This document shows positions 5,570 through 5,680 of a stretch of 5,680 nt of DNA, piece by piece. Within the stretch, counting starts at the first letter, position 1, and every line of letters begins with the position of its first letter. The notes under the pieces were generated by a model. That model ran no database searches, had not been told where the DNA came from, and saw only the letters and a program-made list of their open reading frames with translations. This stretch comes from an uncultured Paracoccaceae bacterium (GTDB lineage Bacteria; Pseudomonadota; Alphaproteobacteria; Rhodobacterales; Rhodobacteraceae). The position numbers were made by a program, and so were the translations under genes. The stretch lies in the NCBI GenBank assembly GCA_938038825.1, contig CALHST010000083.1:1-5680 (forward strand). Direction: 5' to 3'.

Positions 5570-5680
5570 TGCAGCTGGGACGCGTGACAGGAACTGTAAC
5601 AGCCACCGCCAAGGCAGAACGCTTAACGGGCGCAAGCCTCTTGGTGGTGGACGTGATCGACGCCGCGGGCACTGTCCTGA
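5569..5680 (+). CDS. Bacterial microcompartment vertex protein, EutN/CcmL family (BMC-P), 5' part
   Basis: The ATG at 5569 shares its A with the TGA of the preceding gene, and the frame stays open for 37 codons to the right edge. The residues begin MQLGRVTGTVTATAKAERL and continue TGASLLVVDVIDAAGTVL. This is the EutN/CcmL (PF03319) start: M-[QH]-L-x-[RK]-V-x-G-x-V-x-[AS]-T, then a K-x-x-x-L-x-G-x-x-L-L-[VL]-V strand and a D-x-x-G turn. CcmL, EutN and PduN all begin this way. Family members are about 80-100 residues and form pentamers that cap the vertices of polyhedral protein shells (carboxysomes and metabolosomes). The missing part should contain the VGAGxGE loop. No strong Shine-Dalgarno is seen, so translation is probably coupled to the ligase gene. 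Because only the N-terminal third is visible the call is by pattern, but I know of no other family that starts like this. Confidence 0.85.
   Translation, partial: MQLGRVTGTVTATAKAERLTGASLLVVDVIDAAGTVL

Overview
The window looks like an accessory catabolic locus from an alphaproteobacterium, most likely of the Rhodobacteraceae/Roseobacter group. This rests on moderate GC, codon use and the general look of the proteins; no phylogenetic marker is present. Genes are packed tightly in four transcription blocks.

Left block (1-1107, minus strand): a dinucleotide-dependent L-aspartate dehydrogenase-like enzyme is followed, through an ATGA stop/start overlap, by a LysR-type regulator cut off by the left edge. 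Block two (1255-2857, plus strand) is divergent from it and encodes a DapA-superfamily aldolase/lyase with an altered active site, then a 3-hydroxyanthranilate 3,4-dioxygenase with all the expected metal ligands. Two copies of one dyad, TGATAT-N11-ATATC, lie in the 1108-1254 divergent gap and in front of the dioxygenase gene. Both fit the T-N11-A form of LysR operators and suggest that the linked regulator controls both units.

Block three (4181 down to 3039, minus strand) encodes a sarcosine oxidase-like FAD amine/amino acid oxidase. Between it and the dioxygenase gene is a short remnant of an ABC-transporter ATPase. Block four (4277 onward, plus strand) encodes a PuuA-like glutamine-synthetase-family ligase. 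It overlaps, by one base (TGATG), the start of a gene that runs off the right edge. The 37 visible residues of that last gene match the start of the EutN/CcmL family, the pentameric vertex protein of bacterial microcompartment (BMC) shells. The 3039/4277 divergent gap has a different palindrome, CTGTATACAG, so a second regulator is likely.

Taken together this appears to be the enzyme-rich flank of a BMC locus with an unusual enzyme set: ring-cleavage dioxygenase, DapA-like lyase, FAD oxidase, gamma-glutamyl ligase-like protein and amino acid dehydrogenase. No aldehyde dehydrogenase is visible. A working idea, which is inference, is that the pathway processes an aminated aromatic or amine substrate through a reactive semialdehyde or imine that a shell would confine. 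The shell genes themselves, apart from this first one, lie outside the window.
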